Shown here: positions 1-8,257 of the stretch, in pieces
Layout: the number at the start of each line of letters is the position of its first letter
Position numbering within the stretch: the first letter of the stretch is position 1
NCBI GenBank assembly: GCA_934129895.1
Contig: CAKOWY010000001.1
Coordinates: forward strand, 571,804-635,803
DNA length: 64,000 nt
Direction: 5' to 3'
Origin: an uncultured Clostridia bacterium
Lineage (GTDB): Bacteria; Bacillota; Clostridia; TANB77; CAG-508
The notes under the pieces: model-generated
The model's database searches: none
Told to the model about the DNA's origin: nothing
What the model saw: only the letters and a program-made list of their open reading frames with translations
Program-made: the position numbers and the translations under genes

Positions 1-376
<376 letters not shown>

Positions 377-396
377 TTCATTTTCCTTTTTAATAA

Positions 397-864
397 TTAA
401 TGACAACAATTTATTGTTCCTTTTCCATTTTCATCATTTTTATTTAACATATCTTCTAATGTATGCCATGCAAGTAGTGCACATTTTACTCTTGCAGGCA
501 TATTTGATACATTTTTAAATGCTATTGCATCTTCTAATTTTTTTAATTGTTCTTCATCTGTTATTTCTCTTTTTATCATTTCTATAAATGTTTTTATAAT
601 TTCTTTTGCTTCTTCAATCGTTTTACCTCTTAAAGTATCTATCATTATAGATGTTGAAGCTTGTGAAATTGCACATCCATGTCCTGAAAATGCCATATCT
701 TCAATTTTATCTCCATTTAGTTTTAGTTCTAGTATTATTTCATCTCCACAATTTGGATTATGGCCAATTTCTGAATAATCTGCATTTTCTAGCTTCTTTT
801 TATTATATGAATTCATACTATGTTCCATTATTAAGTCATTATATACATCTGTTAAATCTTCCAT
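397..864 (-). CDS. sufU: SufU-type Fe-S assembly sulfurtransferase/scaffold
   Basis: SufU is the zinc-containing partner that accepts persulfide sulfur from SufS in Firmicutes. The 155-residue protein has the three conserved cysteines and the Asp of the family: NPNCGD (C39, D41), GHGCAIS (C64) and RVKCALLAW (C128). It carries the insertion between the second and third Cys that separates SufU from IscU. The tail ends in a short Cys-Cys-His. It lies 14 bp downstream of sufS in the same operon. The first ATG is used. The call is confident. Confidence 0.95.
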   Translation of the reverse strand: MEDLTDVYNDLIMEHSMNSYNKKKLENADYSEIGHNPNCGDEIILELKLNGDKIEDMAFSGHGCAISQASTSIMIDTLRGKTIEEAKEIIKTFIEMIKREITDEEQLKKLEDAIAFKNVSNMPARVKCALLAWHTLEDMLNKNDENGKGTINCCH

Positions 865-878
865 TTTTTAGCCTTTCT

Positions 879-2099
879 TTATTTTATAAATTTTTTAAAC
901 ATATCATAAGCTTTATTTAAAGCATGTACAAGTCTATCTACATCTTCTTTTGTATTATAAAAATAAAAACTTGCTCTACATGTTGAATCAATTCCTAAAA
1001 ATCTCATAAGTGGTTGTGCACAATGATTTCCAGAACGTACACATACACCTTCTGAATCTAATATACTTGCTACATCATGTGGATGTACACCTTTTATATT
1101 AAATGAAATTACACTTGAATGATTTTTTTCATTTGGAGTCATATATAATGTTAAAAAATCTAATTTTGATAATTCTTGTCTTGCATATTCTAATACATCA
1201 TTTTCTAATTCTTGCATTTTATCATATCCTAAATTTTGAATATAATCAATTGCAGCACCTAATCCTACAACACCTTCTACATTTTGTGTCCCAGCTTCAA
1301 ATTTATTTGGTAATGGTGCATATGTTGTTTCTTGTTCATATACATATTCAATCATATCTCCACCCATTAAAAATGGTGTCATTTTATTTAATATTTCTTT
1401 TTTTCCATATAACACCCCAATTCCAAGAGGTGCTAACATTTTATGTCCTGAAAACACTAAAAAATCTGCATCTAAATCTTGTACATCTATTTTTATATGT
1501 GGAATGCTTTGTGATGCATCAATAATTACTACTGCTCCTTTTTTGTGTGCATATTTGATTATTTTCTTTACATTATTAATTGTTCCTAAAACATTTGAAA
1601 CATGTGCTATTCCAACTATTTTTGTTCTATCTGTGATTTTTGTTTCAATTTCTTCATCTGAAAGTTCGAATTCTTCATTAATATACATATAATTTAATTT
1701 ACTTTCAGTTGCTTTTGTTATTTTTTGCCATGGTACTAAATTTGAATGATGTTCCATTATAGATATAACAACTTCATCATCTTTTTTTAAATTATCCATT
1801 CCATATGAATATGCTATTAAGTTTAAACTTTCTGTTGCATTTTTTGAAAAAATTATTTCTTCTGGATGTTTTGCATTAATAAATTTTGCAATTTTTTGTC
1901 TTGTACTTTCATAAGCTTCTGTTGCTTCAATACTTAATGTGTAAGCTCCTCTATGTGGATTTGCGTTATTTTTTTTATAAAATTCTTCTATTGCATTTAT
2001 TACTTGTATTGGTTTTTGAGTTGTAGCTCCACTATCTAAATATGTTATATTACGATTTTCTAATAACGGAAAATCTTTTTTTATATTTTCAACATTCAT
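879..2099 (-). CDS. sufS: Cysteine desulfurase SufS
   Basis: This is a PLP-dependent group II cysteine desulfurase supplying sulfur for Fe-S clusters and thiolation. Visible landmarks are the EHHSN segment (about 118-122), the lysine of FSGHK that binds PLP (K220) and the catalytic Cys in RSGNHCAQP (C360). Length is 406 residues, normal for the family. The reading frame stays open 22 codons further upstream. The start at 2099 was chosen because AGAAAGGA lies about 8 bases before it and the protein then opens MNVENIKKDFPLL as expected. Upstream, the intergenic gap to sufD holds a small gene on the opposite strand whose promoter abuts this ribosome site. Confidence 0.95.
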   Translation of the reverse strand: MNVENIKKDFPLLENRNITYLDSGATTQKPIQVINAIEEFYKKNNANPHRGAYTLSIEATEAYESTRQKIAKFINAKHPEEIIFSKNATESLNLIAYSYGMDNLKKDDEVVISIMEHHSNLVPWQKITKATESKLNYMYINEEFELSDEEIETKITDRTKIVGIAHVSNVLGTINNVKKIIKYAHKKGAVVIIDASQSIPHIKIDVQDLDADFLVFSGHKMLAPLGIGVLYGKKEILNKMTPFLMGGDMIEYVYEQETTYAPLPNKFEAGTQNVEGVVGLGAAIDYIQNLGYDKMQELENDVLEYARQELSKLDFLTLYMTPNEKNHSSVISFNIKGVHPHDVASILDSEGVCVRSGNHCAQPLMRFLGIDSTCRASFYFYNTKEDVDRLVHALNKAYDMFKKFIK

Positions 2100-2115
2100 T
2101 TTTGCAATCCTTTCT

Positions 2116-2144
2116 TTGACTTTTTTTCCTATTAGTGATATAAT
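2116..2144 (+). promoter_or_regulatory. Near-consensus sigma-A promoter for small ORF 1
   Basis: A -35 box TTGACT (2116-2121) and a perfect -10 TATAAT (2139-2144) are separated by 17 bases. It points rightward, against the suf operon, and lies immediately upstream of the opposite-strand sufS ribosome site. A similar promoter with the same -35 and -10 occurs at 4870-4898. Confidence 0.8.
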
Positions 2145-2185
2145 AAAGGTTGACCGAATATCCATTTTAGGAGGGCTTTCGTATT

Positions 2186-2365
2186 ATGAACTTAATAAAA
2201 CTGATAACTTCCGATTTCAACTTTGCCCTGATGCTTTTAGGGCTTTTGTCAGTTGGACTTGGAATTTGGTGTATGTCTGACAAACACCAATTCTTCCTCT
2301 TCCATTTTATCGGAGGTTTAGCCTTAATTGGCTTCGGTGTTCCTATTGTGCTCTTGGCACTATGA
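2186..2365 (+). CDS. Small two-helix membrane protein encoded against the suf operon (small ORF 1)
   Basis: This 59-residue ORF sits between sufD and sufS on the opposite strand. It has a consensus promoter, a TAGGAGGG ribosome site 10 bases before ATG, and an intrinsic terminator 6 bases after its stop, so it looks like a self-contained gene. The protein is almost entirely hydrophobic: two predicted helices, about residues 13-29 and 37-58, flank a short polar SDKHQ turn. Codon use differs from the neighbours, with CTG, CTC, GGC and GCC present; I count 71 G+C in 180 bases (39%), well above the surrounding genes. I recognise no family. A similar cassette lies at 4870-5151. Function unknown. 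Confidence 0.72.
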   Translation: MNLIKLITSDFNFALMLLGLLSVGLGIWCMSDKHQFFLFHFIGGLALIGFGVPIVLLAL

Positions 2366-2371
2366 GGTTCA

Positions 2372-2406
2372 CTCCCAATCTCGCACTGCGGATTGGGAGC
2401 TTTTTT
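2372..2406 (+). terminator. Intrinsic terminator of small ORF 1
   Basis: A 9-bp stem CTCCCAATC/GATTGGGAG with a 10-base loop is followed by C and six T. On the minus strand the hairpin has no T-run after it, so suf transcription should pass through. Its T-run touches the sufD stop codon. Confidence 0.85.
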
Positions 2407-3451
2407 AATCTAGTTTTTTGTCAATTTCTTTTAATATCACATTTTTTAATTCTTCATCATTTATTCTATCAATTATCTTTTGAAAATTAGCTCTAACAAT
2501 TAATTTCACAGCTTCTTTATAACTTAATCCTCTAGTCATTAAATAAAATAATTGTTTCATATCAACTTTTCCAGATGCTGTTGAATGATTTCCTTCGACA
2601 TCTTCTTCTGTACATAAAAGCATTGGCAATGCTATTGATTTTGCTTTATTTGATAATAGCATACAATATTCGTTTTCATTACCTTTTGACTTTTTAGCAC
2701 CTTTTTTGAAATCAATTGTTCCTTTAAAGTTTTTCTTTGCAGAATCCTTTAGAGCTCCTTGAACATCAATGTCTATATTAGTCTTTTTTCCTCTTAATTC
2801 CGCAATATAATTAATGTCTTTTATTTGATTATCTATTCCTAAATATATAGATTTTAAATCATTTTCAGCATTATCACCTATAATATTAGAATAATAATTT
2901 GATATACTCGTTTTTCCACCAATATCAATAATTGTATATTTTACATTTGAATTTTCTTCTAATTTATTTTCTATTGCCTCAAAATTTTCTGATTGCTCAT
3001 TTAATAAATTTACAATTGTTATATCTAATTTTGATTTAGCATTTGCTATTGTTCTTATAATTCCATTATGAAAACACTTTTTATTAGTATTTGATATATA
3101 TTCTATTATTATGTTTGTATCTCCATTTGCAATAATCTCTATTTGATTTATCAAATTAAAGTTTTCATCATCAAATATATATTTAATTCTAATATTTTCT
3201 TTTTTGCTTCCTGTTTGAATTCTTATTTTATTATTGGCTGTTTCATAATTTAATTCTTCTAAAATTTTACCAGTTCCATATATTAATACTTGATTTGTTG
3301 TTTGATTATCAATTATGCTTCCATTATTAATAATTTCTACATTTTTAAATTCAGCAATCTTTTCTGGCATTTCTAATTCAATTTCAATATTGTTTATTAA
3401 AAAATTTCTTGCTGTTCTTACTGGTGTATCATTTACTCTTAATTTTTCCAT
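2405..3451 (-). CDS. sufD: SufD-like Fe-S assembly protein
   Basis: SufD pairs with SufB and SufC in the SufBC2D scaffold that builds Fe-S clusters. The protein is 348 residues. Its C-terminal half has the SufB/SufD beta-helix and the end motif with STASGKVD, LFYLMTRGLSYKEAVKLIV and a C-terminal helix. It is weakly conserved at the N-terminus, as is usual for SufD. The start overlaps the sufB stop (TAATG), showing translational coupling, and GAGGGGGC precedes it. It could equally be labelled a SufB/SufD family paralog, but the sufB-sufD-sufS order supports SufD. Confidence 0.88.
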   Translation of the reverse strand: MEKLRVNDTPVRTARNFLINNIEIELEMPEKIAEFKNVEIINNGSIIDNQTTNQVLIYGTGKILEELNYETANNKIRIQTGSKKENIRIKYIFDDENFNLINQIEIIANGDTNIIIEYISNTNKKCFHNGIIRTIANAKSKLDITIVNLLNEQSENFEAIENKLEENSNVKYTIIDIGGKTSISNYYSNIIGDNAENDLKSIYLGIDNQIKDINYIAELRGKKTNIDIDVQGALKDSAKKNFKGTIDFKKGAKKSKGNENEYCMLLSNKAKSIALPMLLCTEEDVEGNHSTASGKVDMKQLFYLMTRGLSYKEAVKLIVRANFQKIIDRINDEELKNVILKEIDKKLD

Positions 3452-4851
3452 TATCCGATTGCCCCCTCTAACTCTAGATTTATCAAATTATTCATTTCAA
3501 CTGCATATTCTACTGGTAATTCTTTTGAAATAGGATATGCAAATCCTCTTACTATCATCGCTTTTGCATCTTCTTCTGACAATCCTCTTGACATTAAATA
3601 AAATATTGTTTTATCACTTATTTTTCCTATTTTGGCTTCGTGTGAAAATTCTACTTCATCTGTTCTAATATCATTTACTGGTATTGTATCAGATCTTGAA
3701 ATATCATCTAACATTAATGATTCACAACTTACACTACATTTTGAATTTTTTGCATTTTCATTTATTCTTACTAATGCTCTATAAGTACATGCTCCTCCAT
3801 CTTTTGAAATTGATTTTGAATTTACTACAGATGATGTGTTTGGAGCATTATGAATTACTTTAAATCCTGTATCTAAATTTTGTCCTCCACCTGCAAATGT
3901 GATTCCTGTATATTCTGTTTTTGCATTTTCACCATTTAATATACTCATTGGATATAACATAGAAATTTTTGAACCAAATGAACCTGTTACCCAGTCTATT
4001 TGTGCATTTTTTCCTACTATTGCTTTTTTAGTATTTAGGTTCATCATATTTTTTGACCAATTTTCTATTGTTGAATATCTTAAATACGCATTATCTTTTA
4101 CATATAATTCTACACATCCTGCATGTAAATTTACTTTATTATATTTTGGAGCTGAACATCCTTCTATAAAATGTAAACTTGCTCCTTCATCGACTATTAT
4201 CAATGTATGTTCAAATTGTCCTGATTCTGGAGAATTTAATCTAAAATATGATTGTAATGGTATATCTAATTTTACTCCTTTTGGTACATATACGAATGAT
4301 CCTCCAGACCATACTGCTGCATGTAATGCAACAAATTTATGATCACTTATTGGTACACATTTCATAAAATGTTCTTTTACTATTTCTGGATAATCTCTTA
4401 CAGCAGATTCCATATCTGTATAGATTACTCCTTGTTTTATTAAATCTTCTTTCATGCTATGATATACTACTTCTGAGTCATATTGTGCTCCAACTCCTGC
4501 TAATGATGTTTTTTCTGCCTCTGGTATTCCTAATTTATCAAATGTATCTTTTATCTCATCTGGCACATCTTCCCATGAACTGTTTAAATTTGTTTTTGGT
4601 TTTACATAAGTTGCAATTTCATCCATTTTTAATTCTGATAAATCAGGTCCCCATGTTGGAAGTTCTAATTTTTCATACGTTTCTAATGCTTTTAGTCTAA
4701 TTTCTAACATCCATTCTGGTTCATTTTTTCTTTTTGATATTTCTTCTACTATTTCTTTGCTTAACCCTTTTTGCATTTTAAATTCATAGTCATCTTTATT
4801 TTTTATATCATATATATTTCTATTTATTTCATTTACTTGTGTTTTTGCCAT
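3451..4851 (-). CDS. sufB: Fe-S cluster assembly protein SufB
   Basis: SufB is the core scaffold subunit of the SufBC2D complex. The 466-residue product has the family's typical N-terminal region (LPTWGPDLS and the IYTDMESAV stretch), the long beta-helix, and the C-terminal segment KIGKISDKTIFYLMSRGLS with an invariant Glu-rich helix. The conserved cysteine of SVSCESLMLDD near residue 380 is present. ATG at 4851 is preceded by AAAGGA seven bases away. The gap to sufC contains a small gene in the opposite direction. Confidence 0.96.
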   Translation of the reverse strand: MAKTQVNEINRNIYDIKNKDDYEFKMQKGLSKEIVEEISKRKNEPEWMLEIRLKALETYEKLELPTWGPDLSELKMDEIATYVKPKTNLNSSWEDVPDEIKDTFDKLGIPEAEKTSLAGVGAQYDSEVVYHSMKEDLIKQGVIYTDMESAVRDYPEIVKEHFMKCVPISDHKFVALHAAVWSGGSFVYVPKGVKLDIPLQSYFRLNSPESGQFEHTLIIVDEGASLHFIEGCSAPKYNKVNLHAGCVELYVKDNAYLRYSTIENWSKNMMNLNTKKAIVGKNAQIDWVTGSFGSKISMLYPMSILNGENAKTEYTGITFAGGGQNLDTGFKVIHNAPNTSSVVNSKSISKDGGACTYRALVRINENAKNSKCSVSCESLMLDDISRSDTIPVNDIRTDEVEFSHEAKIGKISDKTIFYLMSRGLSEEDAKAMIVRGFAYPISKELPVEYAVEMNNLINLELEGAIG

Positions 4852-4869
4852 ATAGAATTCCTTTCTTTG

Positions 4870-4898
4870 TTGACTTTCTCTTCCTTATAAAGTATAAT
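4870..4898 (+). promoter_or_regulatory. Near-consensus sigma-A promoter for small ORF 2
   Basis: TTGACT (4870-4875), a 17-base spacer and TATAAT (4893-4898). It resembles the promoter at 2116-2144, and both are preceded by the same CCTTTCTTTG, which is the opposite-strand ribosome site of the adjacent suf gene. Confidence 0.8.
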
Positions 4899-4932
4899 TT
4901 CTTTATACTTTTGAGAAAGGGTGTTGTTTTAT

Positions 4933-5106
4933 ATGAATAACAAAAATTTTGTAATCATTTTCACAATCTTTATCTCTGTTTGGGGTATTATTACACACTC
5001 AACTGATCTCGTCGAATGGGGCTTGTCTCTTTCTATCGGAATGTTTATTGCCGATTATGTGCTCTCTCCCATTCTTAATCGCACTCATACTCACAACAAA
5101 AAGTAA
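4933..5106 (+). CDS. Small two-helix membrane protein encoded against the suf operon (small ORF 2)
   Basis: A 57-residue ORF lies between sufC and sufB on the opposite strand. Two hydrophobic helices (about residues 6-22 and 28-47) precede a basic, His-rich tail ending NRTHTHNKK. I prefer the ATG at 4933, about 10 bases after GAAAGGGTG, over an in-frame GTG at 4921 that lies inside that site. A consensus promoter and a terminator bracket it. Codon use (CTC, GTC, GGC, GCC, CGC, CCC) is unlike the flanking genes; G+C is 61 of 174 by my count (35%). It is not clearly homologous to small ORF 1 in sequence, but has the same architecture and orientation. Function unknown. Confidence 0.72.
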   Translation: MNNKNFVIIFTIFISVWGIITHSTDLVEWGLSLSIGMFIADYVLSPILNRTHTHNKK

Positions 5107-5113
5107 ACTGTCG

Positions 5114-5151
5114 GCACTGATTTTTATAAAAGTCAGTGCTATTATTTTTTA
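5114..5151 (+). terminator. Intrinsic terminator of small ORF 2
   Basis: GCACTGA/TCAGTGC arms enclose an AT-rich inner stem and are followed by TATTATTTTTT. It overlaps the 3' end of sufC on the opposite strand. The minus-strand version lacks a T-run. Confidence 0.75.
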
Positions 5152-5882
5152 TATTGTGCATATCCTGTTTCTTCAATTTGTTCTGCTAATTCTGCTGTTG
5201 AAGTTTTTACAATTTGTCCATTTACTAAAACATGTACATAATCAACTTTTAAATGGTTTAATATTCTTGTATTATGTGTTATTATTAAAACTGCATTATC
5301 ATCATTTTTAAACATTTCAATTCCTTTTGAAACTATTTTTATAGCATCAACATCTAACCCTGAATCTGTTTCATCTAATATTGCAAGTTTTGGATTTAAT
5401 ACAAGCATTTGTAATATTTCATTTTTCTTTTTTTCTCCACCAGAAAATCCAACATTCAAATTTCTTTCAATTAATTTAGGATTCATATTTAATTCTTCTG
5501 AATATTTTTTTACAGTATCCTTAAATTCAAATACTTTTACTGGTTTTTCAGTGATTTTATTTTTTGCATATTTTAAAAAGTTCATTGTTGAAATTCCAGG
5601 TATTTCTTCTGGCAATTGAAATGACATAAATATTCCTTTTTTGGCTATTTTATCTGTACTTAAATCATTGATGTTTTCACCTTCAAATTCAACAGTTCCA
5701 CTTGTTTTTGTATATTCTGGATTATTTAAAATAACATTTGCAAGTGTTGATTTTCCTGCACCATTTGGTCCCATTATTACATGTACTTCGCCTTTATTTA
5801 TTTTCAAATTTAAACCTTTTAAAATCTCTTTTTCCCCTGCATTTACATGTAAATCTTTTATTTCTAATAACTCTTTATTCAT
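5142..5882 (-). CDS. sufC: Fe-S assembly ATPase SufC
   Basis: SufC is the ABC-type ATPase of the SufBC2D complex, soluble in the cytoplasm. The 246-residue protein has Walker A GPNGAGKST (38-46), a Q-loop in MSFQLPEEIPG, the signature GFSGGEKKKNEI and Walker B LAILDETDSGLD, all of SufC type. ATG at 5882 follows GGAAGGA. It is the first suf structural gene, 21 bp after the regulator gene, and probably shares its promoter. Confidence 0.97.
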   Translation of the reverse strand: MNKELLEIKDLHVNAGEKEILKGLNLKINKGEVHVIMGPNGAGKSTLANVILNNPEYTKTSGTVEFEGENINDLSTDKIAKKGIFMSFQLPEEIPGISTMNFLKYAKNKITEKPVKVFEFKDTVKKYSEELNMNPKLIERNLNVGFSGGEKKKNEILQMLVLNPKLAILDETDSGLDVDAIKIVSKGIEMFKNDDNAVLIITHNTRILNHLKVDYVHVLVNGQIVKTSTAELAEQIEETGYAQYKK

Positions 5883-5903
5883 TTTTATTATTCCTTCCTT
5901 TTA

Positions 5904-6371
5904 TTAATTTTGCATATCATTACTTTTCTTCGTTTTTGCTCTTTTTACACAACATCTACATTTTTCCTGATTTATATCATAGTTGCAATTTAATTCTCTT
6001 AATCCTAAAACATTATGTACATATTTTGCTAATTTATTTATTGTTTCATCTGTTGTTACTAATTTTATTTTTTCTGCCTCGTCTTTTGCAGATTGTTCAT
6101 CTAAATCTAATACATCTTTTAAAAACAAATAAACAATGTCATATGCTTCTAAAATTTTTTGTGCCAAATTTTCTCCTTGTTCTGTTAATTCTATTGTTCC
6201 ATATGTTTCGTATTTTACTAATTTTTCTTCTTTTAAATTATTTAGTGCTTTATTTACACTAGGCTTTGTACAATTCATTTTGTTCGCAATGTCTGTTACT
6301 CTAATATTTCCATTTTGTTTTTTTAATACATACATTGTTTTTAAATATTCTTCAGATGCTTTTGTTATCAT
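5904..6371 (-). CDS. DtxR/MntR-fold regulator with a C-terminal cysteine cluster, probable suf operon regulator
   Basis: The 155-residue protein starts with a winged helix-turn-helix of DtxR/MntR type (residues 1-70; VTDIANKMNCTKPSVNKALN). The dimerisation helix region follows (about 72-125). Compared from memory with Bacillus subtilis MntR, most metal ligands are gone: E11 aligns with K11, H77 with Tyr, E102 with Lys and H103 with Leu. Instead the tail carries C129-X8-C138-X-C140-C141. There is no SH3 domain. It is the first gene of the suf operon, with a strong promoter and an inverted repeat at the start site. I infer a regulator sensing an Fe-S cluster or thiol state rather than free Mn/Fe; that is a hypothesis. 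The DtxR-like fold call is firm. Confidence 0.85.
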   Translation of the reverse strand: MITKASEEYLKTMYVLKKQNGNIRVTDIANKMNCTKPSVNKALNNLKEEKLVKYETYGTIELTEQGENLAQKILEAYDIVYLFLKDVLDLDEQSAKDEAEKIKLVTTDETINKLAKYVHNVLGLRELNCNYDINQEKCRCCVKRAKTKKSNDMQN

Positions 6372-6403
6372 GATCTCTCCTTTTTTCTACACTTAATCTC
6401 TTT

Positions 6404-6419
6404 GTTAACTACGGCTAAC
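6404..6419 (-). promoter_or_regulatory. Candidate operator at the suf operon start site
   Basis: An imperfect dyad GTTA-N8-TAAC lies directly downstream of the -10 box, where a bound repressor would block initiation. DtxR-family operators are commonly dyads of this size. Assignment to the adjacent regulator is inference. Confidence 0.45.
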
Positions 6420-6449
6420 ATTATACTACGCTATATCATATTTTGTCAA
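6420..6449 (-). promoter_or_regulatory. Promoter of the regulator-suf operon
   Basis: On the minus strand TTGACA (6449-6444) and TATAAT (6425-6420) are separated by 18 bases. The expected start site lies about 40 bases before the regulator ATG. Confidence 0.8.
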
Positions 6450-6469
6450 TATATATTGCTATTTTATGT

Positions 6470-6513
6470 AAAAAAAAGAATTTTTATACAGTTTAATCTG
6501 TAAAAAATTCTTT
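6470..6513 (-). terminator. Terminator after the cation efflux gene
   Basis: AAAGAATTTTTTACAG pairs with its complement around a short loop, followed on the minus strand by a run of T. It separates the efflux gene from the suf operon promoter. Confidence 0.8.
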
Positions 6514-6516
6514 CTT

Positions 6517-7404
6517 TTAATCATTTTCAATATATGGTTCAACATGAACTATTGCTTTTGAAATTTTATTTAAACTACTTATACTCTCTTCAATTTCATC
6601 TGCTAATTTATGACTATTATAAGTTGTCATCTCTCCATCTACTTCTATTACTAAAAATATCAAATATTGGTATCCAACAGGAGTTGATGAAATACTTCTT
6701 ATTGTTTTTACGTCTTTATAAGCTTTTACAGTATTTAATATCATATCTTTAGTTTCTTCGTCTATTGATGCATCCATTAATACATTAAAACTTTCATGAA
6801 ATATCTCTATACCTGTCTTAAATATCCACATTGCAATTCCAATACCGACAACGCAATCTACCCAATAAATTCCTTTTAAAGACAAAAGTATTGATATAAG
6901 AGTAGTTGTAGTTATAACACAATCATTTCTATGATCTTCCATACTTGCTTCAAGCAAAATATTATTACATTTTTTATAGGCAATTCTTGTATATATGTAT
7001 AAAAATATTTTTACTACAATTGTAGTTATGCATACCACAACTAACCACCATGAAAAAGTAAGTTCACTTTTTCTAAAAAGATTAGTAATTGAATCTATTG
7101 CTGTTTTTACAGATGCAATAATCATTGATATTGAAATAAATAATGAAAATATATATTCTGCCTTTCCATGTCCAAAATTATGATCATCATCTATTGGTGT
7201 ACTTGCAATTTTATTTCCTATAAATGTCATTAATGATGCAAAAATATCTCCTGCACTATTTATGCTATCTGCAATCATTGCTTGACTTCTACTTATAATA
7301 CCTGCTGTTCCTTTTATTACTAGTAAAAATATATTTCCTATTATTCCAAAAGTTCCAACCTTCTTTGTTGTCTTAAATCTATCTCCTGTATCAACTTGCA
7401 TCAT
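6517..7404 (-). CDS. Cation diffusion facilitator (CDF) family metal exporter
   Basis: CDF proteins export divalent metals (Zn, Mn, Fe, Co) in exchange for protons. The 295-residue protein has about six membrane helices (residues about 20-190). The metal-site signatures are ADSINSAGD in helix 2 and HRND in helix 5, with a DHNFGHGKAEY loop between. A cytoplasmic C-terminal domain ends at VHVEPYIEND. The usual HxxxD of helix 2 is NxxxD here, closer to Mn/Fe-type than Zn-type CDFs, but the metal is not certain. Two adjacent ATG codons follow GAAAGGAT; either may be used. It lies just upstream of the suf regulator but has its own terminator. Confidence 0.92.
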   Translation of the reverse strand: MMQVDTGDRFKTTKKVGTFGIIGNIFLLVIKGTAGIISRSQAMIADSINSAGDIFASLMTFIGNKIASTPIDDDHNFGHGKAEYIFSLFISISMIIASVKTAIDSITNLFRKSELTFSWWLVVVCITTIVVKIFLYIYTRIAYKKCNNILLEASMEDHRNDCVITTTTLISILLSLKGIYWVDCVVGIGIAMWIFKTGIEIFHESFNVLMDASIDEETKDMILNTVKAYKDVKTIRSISSTPVGYQYLIFLVIEVDGEMTTYNSHKLADEIEESISSLNKISKAIVHVEPYIEND

Positions 7405-7414
7405 TTTATCCTTT

Positions 7415-7783
7415 CTAGGATGCTCTATTTACTTTTAAAATTCCCCCAAACATCCCACATAAAATTCCCAATATTATCATTATAACTGATTGAATTGTTA
7501 ATGTAAACTCTTTATTAAGAAAACTTGATGCTATATATATAATTAATAAATATATTCCTCCTATTAAAGCACCAGTAAACATTCCATTTTTCTTTATTTT
7601 ATTTTTTCCTATTGTACTTCCTATAAATATACTAATTGCCGTAATAACAATTATTGCTGGTGAAATAAACATTTCACTTAAATCTGTATATGTTAAAAGA
7701 ATAGATAGAACTAATATCATCAAAAGAGTTGATATTACTGATATAACTACACCTTTTATGACATTTATCATTGTTAAAAACAT
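7415..7783 (-). CDS. Small four-helix membrane protein, TIGR04086/YrzE type
   Basis: This 122-residue protein has four hydrophobic helices (about 8-30, 42-58, 66-88 and 96-114) with a short basic loop GKNKIKKNG and a GGI-rich last helix (ILGILCGMFGGIL). This matches the TIGR04086 membrane family often found near secretion or tRNA-modification genes in Firmicutes. Function is unknown. ATG at 7783 follows AGGAGG by six bases. It is 10 bp before the CDF gene and probably cotranscribed with it. Confidence 0.75.
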   Translation of the reverse strand: MFLTMINVIKGVVISVISTLLMILVLSILLTYTDLSEMFISPAIIVITAISIFIGSTIGKNKIKKNGMFTGALIGGIYLLIIYIASSFLNKEFTLTIQSVIMIILGILCGMFGGILKVNRAS

Positions 7784-7822
7784 TACTTACCTCCTTTTAT
7801 CATTCAAAATATATTTTGTAAT

Positions 7823-7851
7823 TTGCAAATTTTTTTCGTGTATGCTATAAT
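7823..7851 (+). promoter_or_regulatory. Promoter for the 110-residue membrane protein
   Basis: TTGCAA (7823-7828), 17 bases, then TGC-TATAAT (7846-7851), an extended -10 element. Confidence 0.65.
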
Positions 7852-7914
7852 ATATTATATTGGAGATAAATTACAATTATTCCAATATATAACACCTTTG
7901 GAGGAATATTAAAT

Positions 7915-8247
7915 ATGAATTTATTAATTATAATATATATATTGATTTTTATTATATTTGCTTTATCAGCCTATGCTGTAATGCAAATTAAATTAGCAGG
8001 AATAAATGTTAAAGATTTTTGGAGCTTTATTCAAGCAAATCAAATATTAGATAAATTATATGAGTTTTCTCAAAAATACAAACATCTATCCCCTCAACAA
8101 CAAGTTATTTATTTGATGGAAGCAGAAAAAGTATTTGATGCTTTTGATAAAATTCCAAATATAATTTGGGAAGATGAATTTAAAAAATATGATGAAGTTT
8201 TAAAAAAATATAAAGAAATAAAATTAAGTAGATGGATATCAAATTAA
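7915..8247 (+). CDS. Hypothetical membrane-anchored protein, 110 residues
   Basis: One N-terminal hydrophobic helix (residues 2-22) is followed by a soluble, charged, helical domain (WSFIQANQILDKLYEF ... IWEDEFKKYDEVLKKYKEI). A good promoter and a GGAGG site 10 bases before ATG support a real gene. It is alone on the plus strand between two leftward genes, facing the end of clpC. I recognise no family. The cytoplasmic helical region may be a protein-protein interface, but nothing catalytic is visible. Confidence 0.7.
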   Translation: MNLLIIIYILIFIIFALSAYAVMQIKLAGINVKDFWSFIQANQILDKLYEFSQKYKHLSPQQQVIYLMEAEKVFDAFDKIPNIIWEDEFKKYDEVLKKYKEIKLSRWISN

Positions 8248-8257
8248 GATATCCATC

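Noticed and set aside
1103..1525. Leucine/histidine-rich plus-strand ORFs such as this one opposite sufS, sufB, ligA and others
   Set aside because: They are antisense shadows of AT-rich minus-strand genes, with unnatural composition and no ribosome sites.
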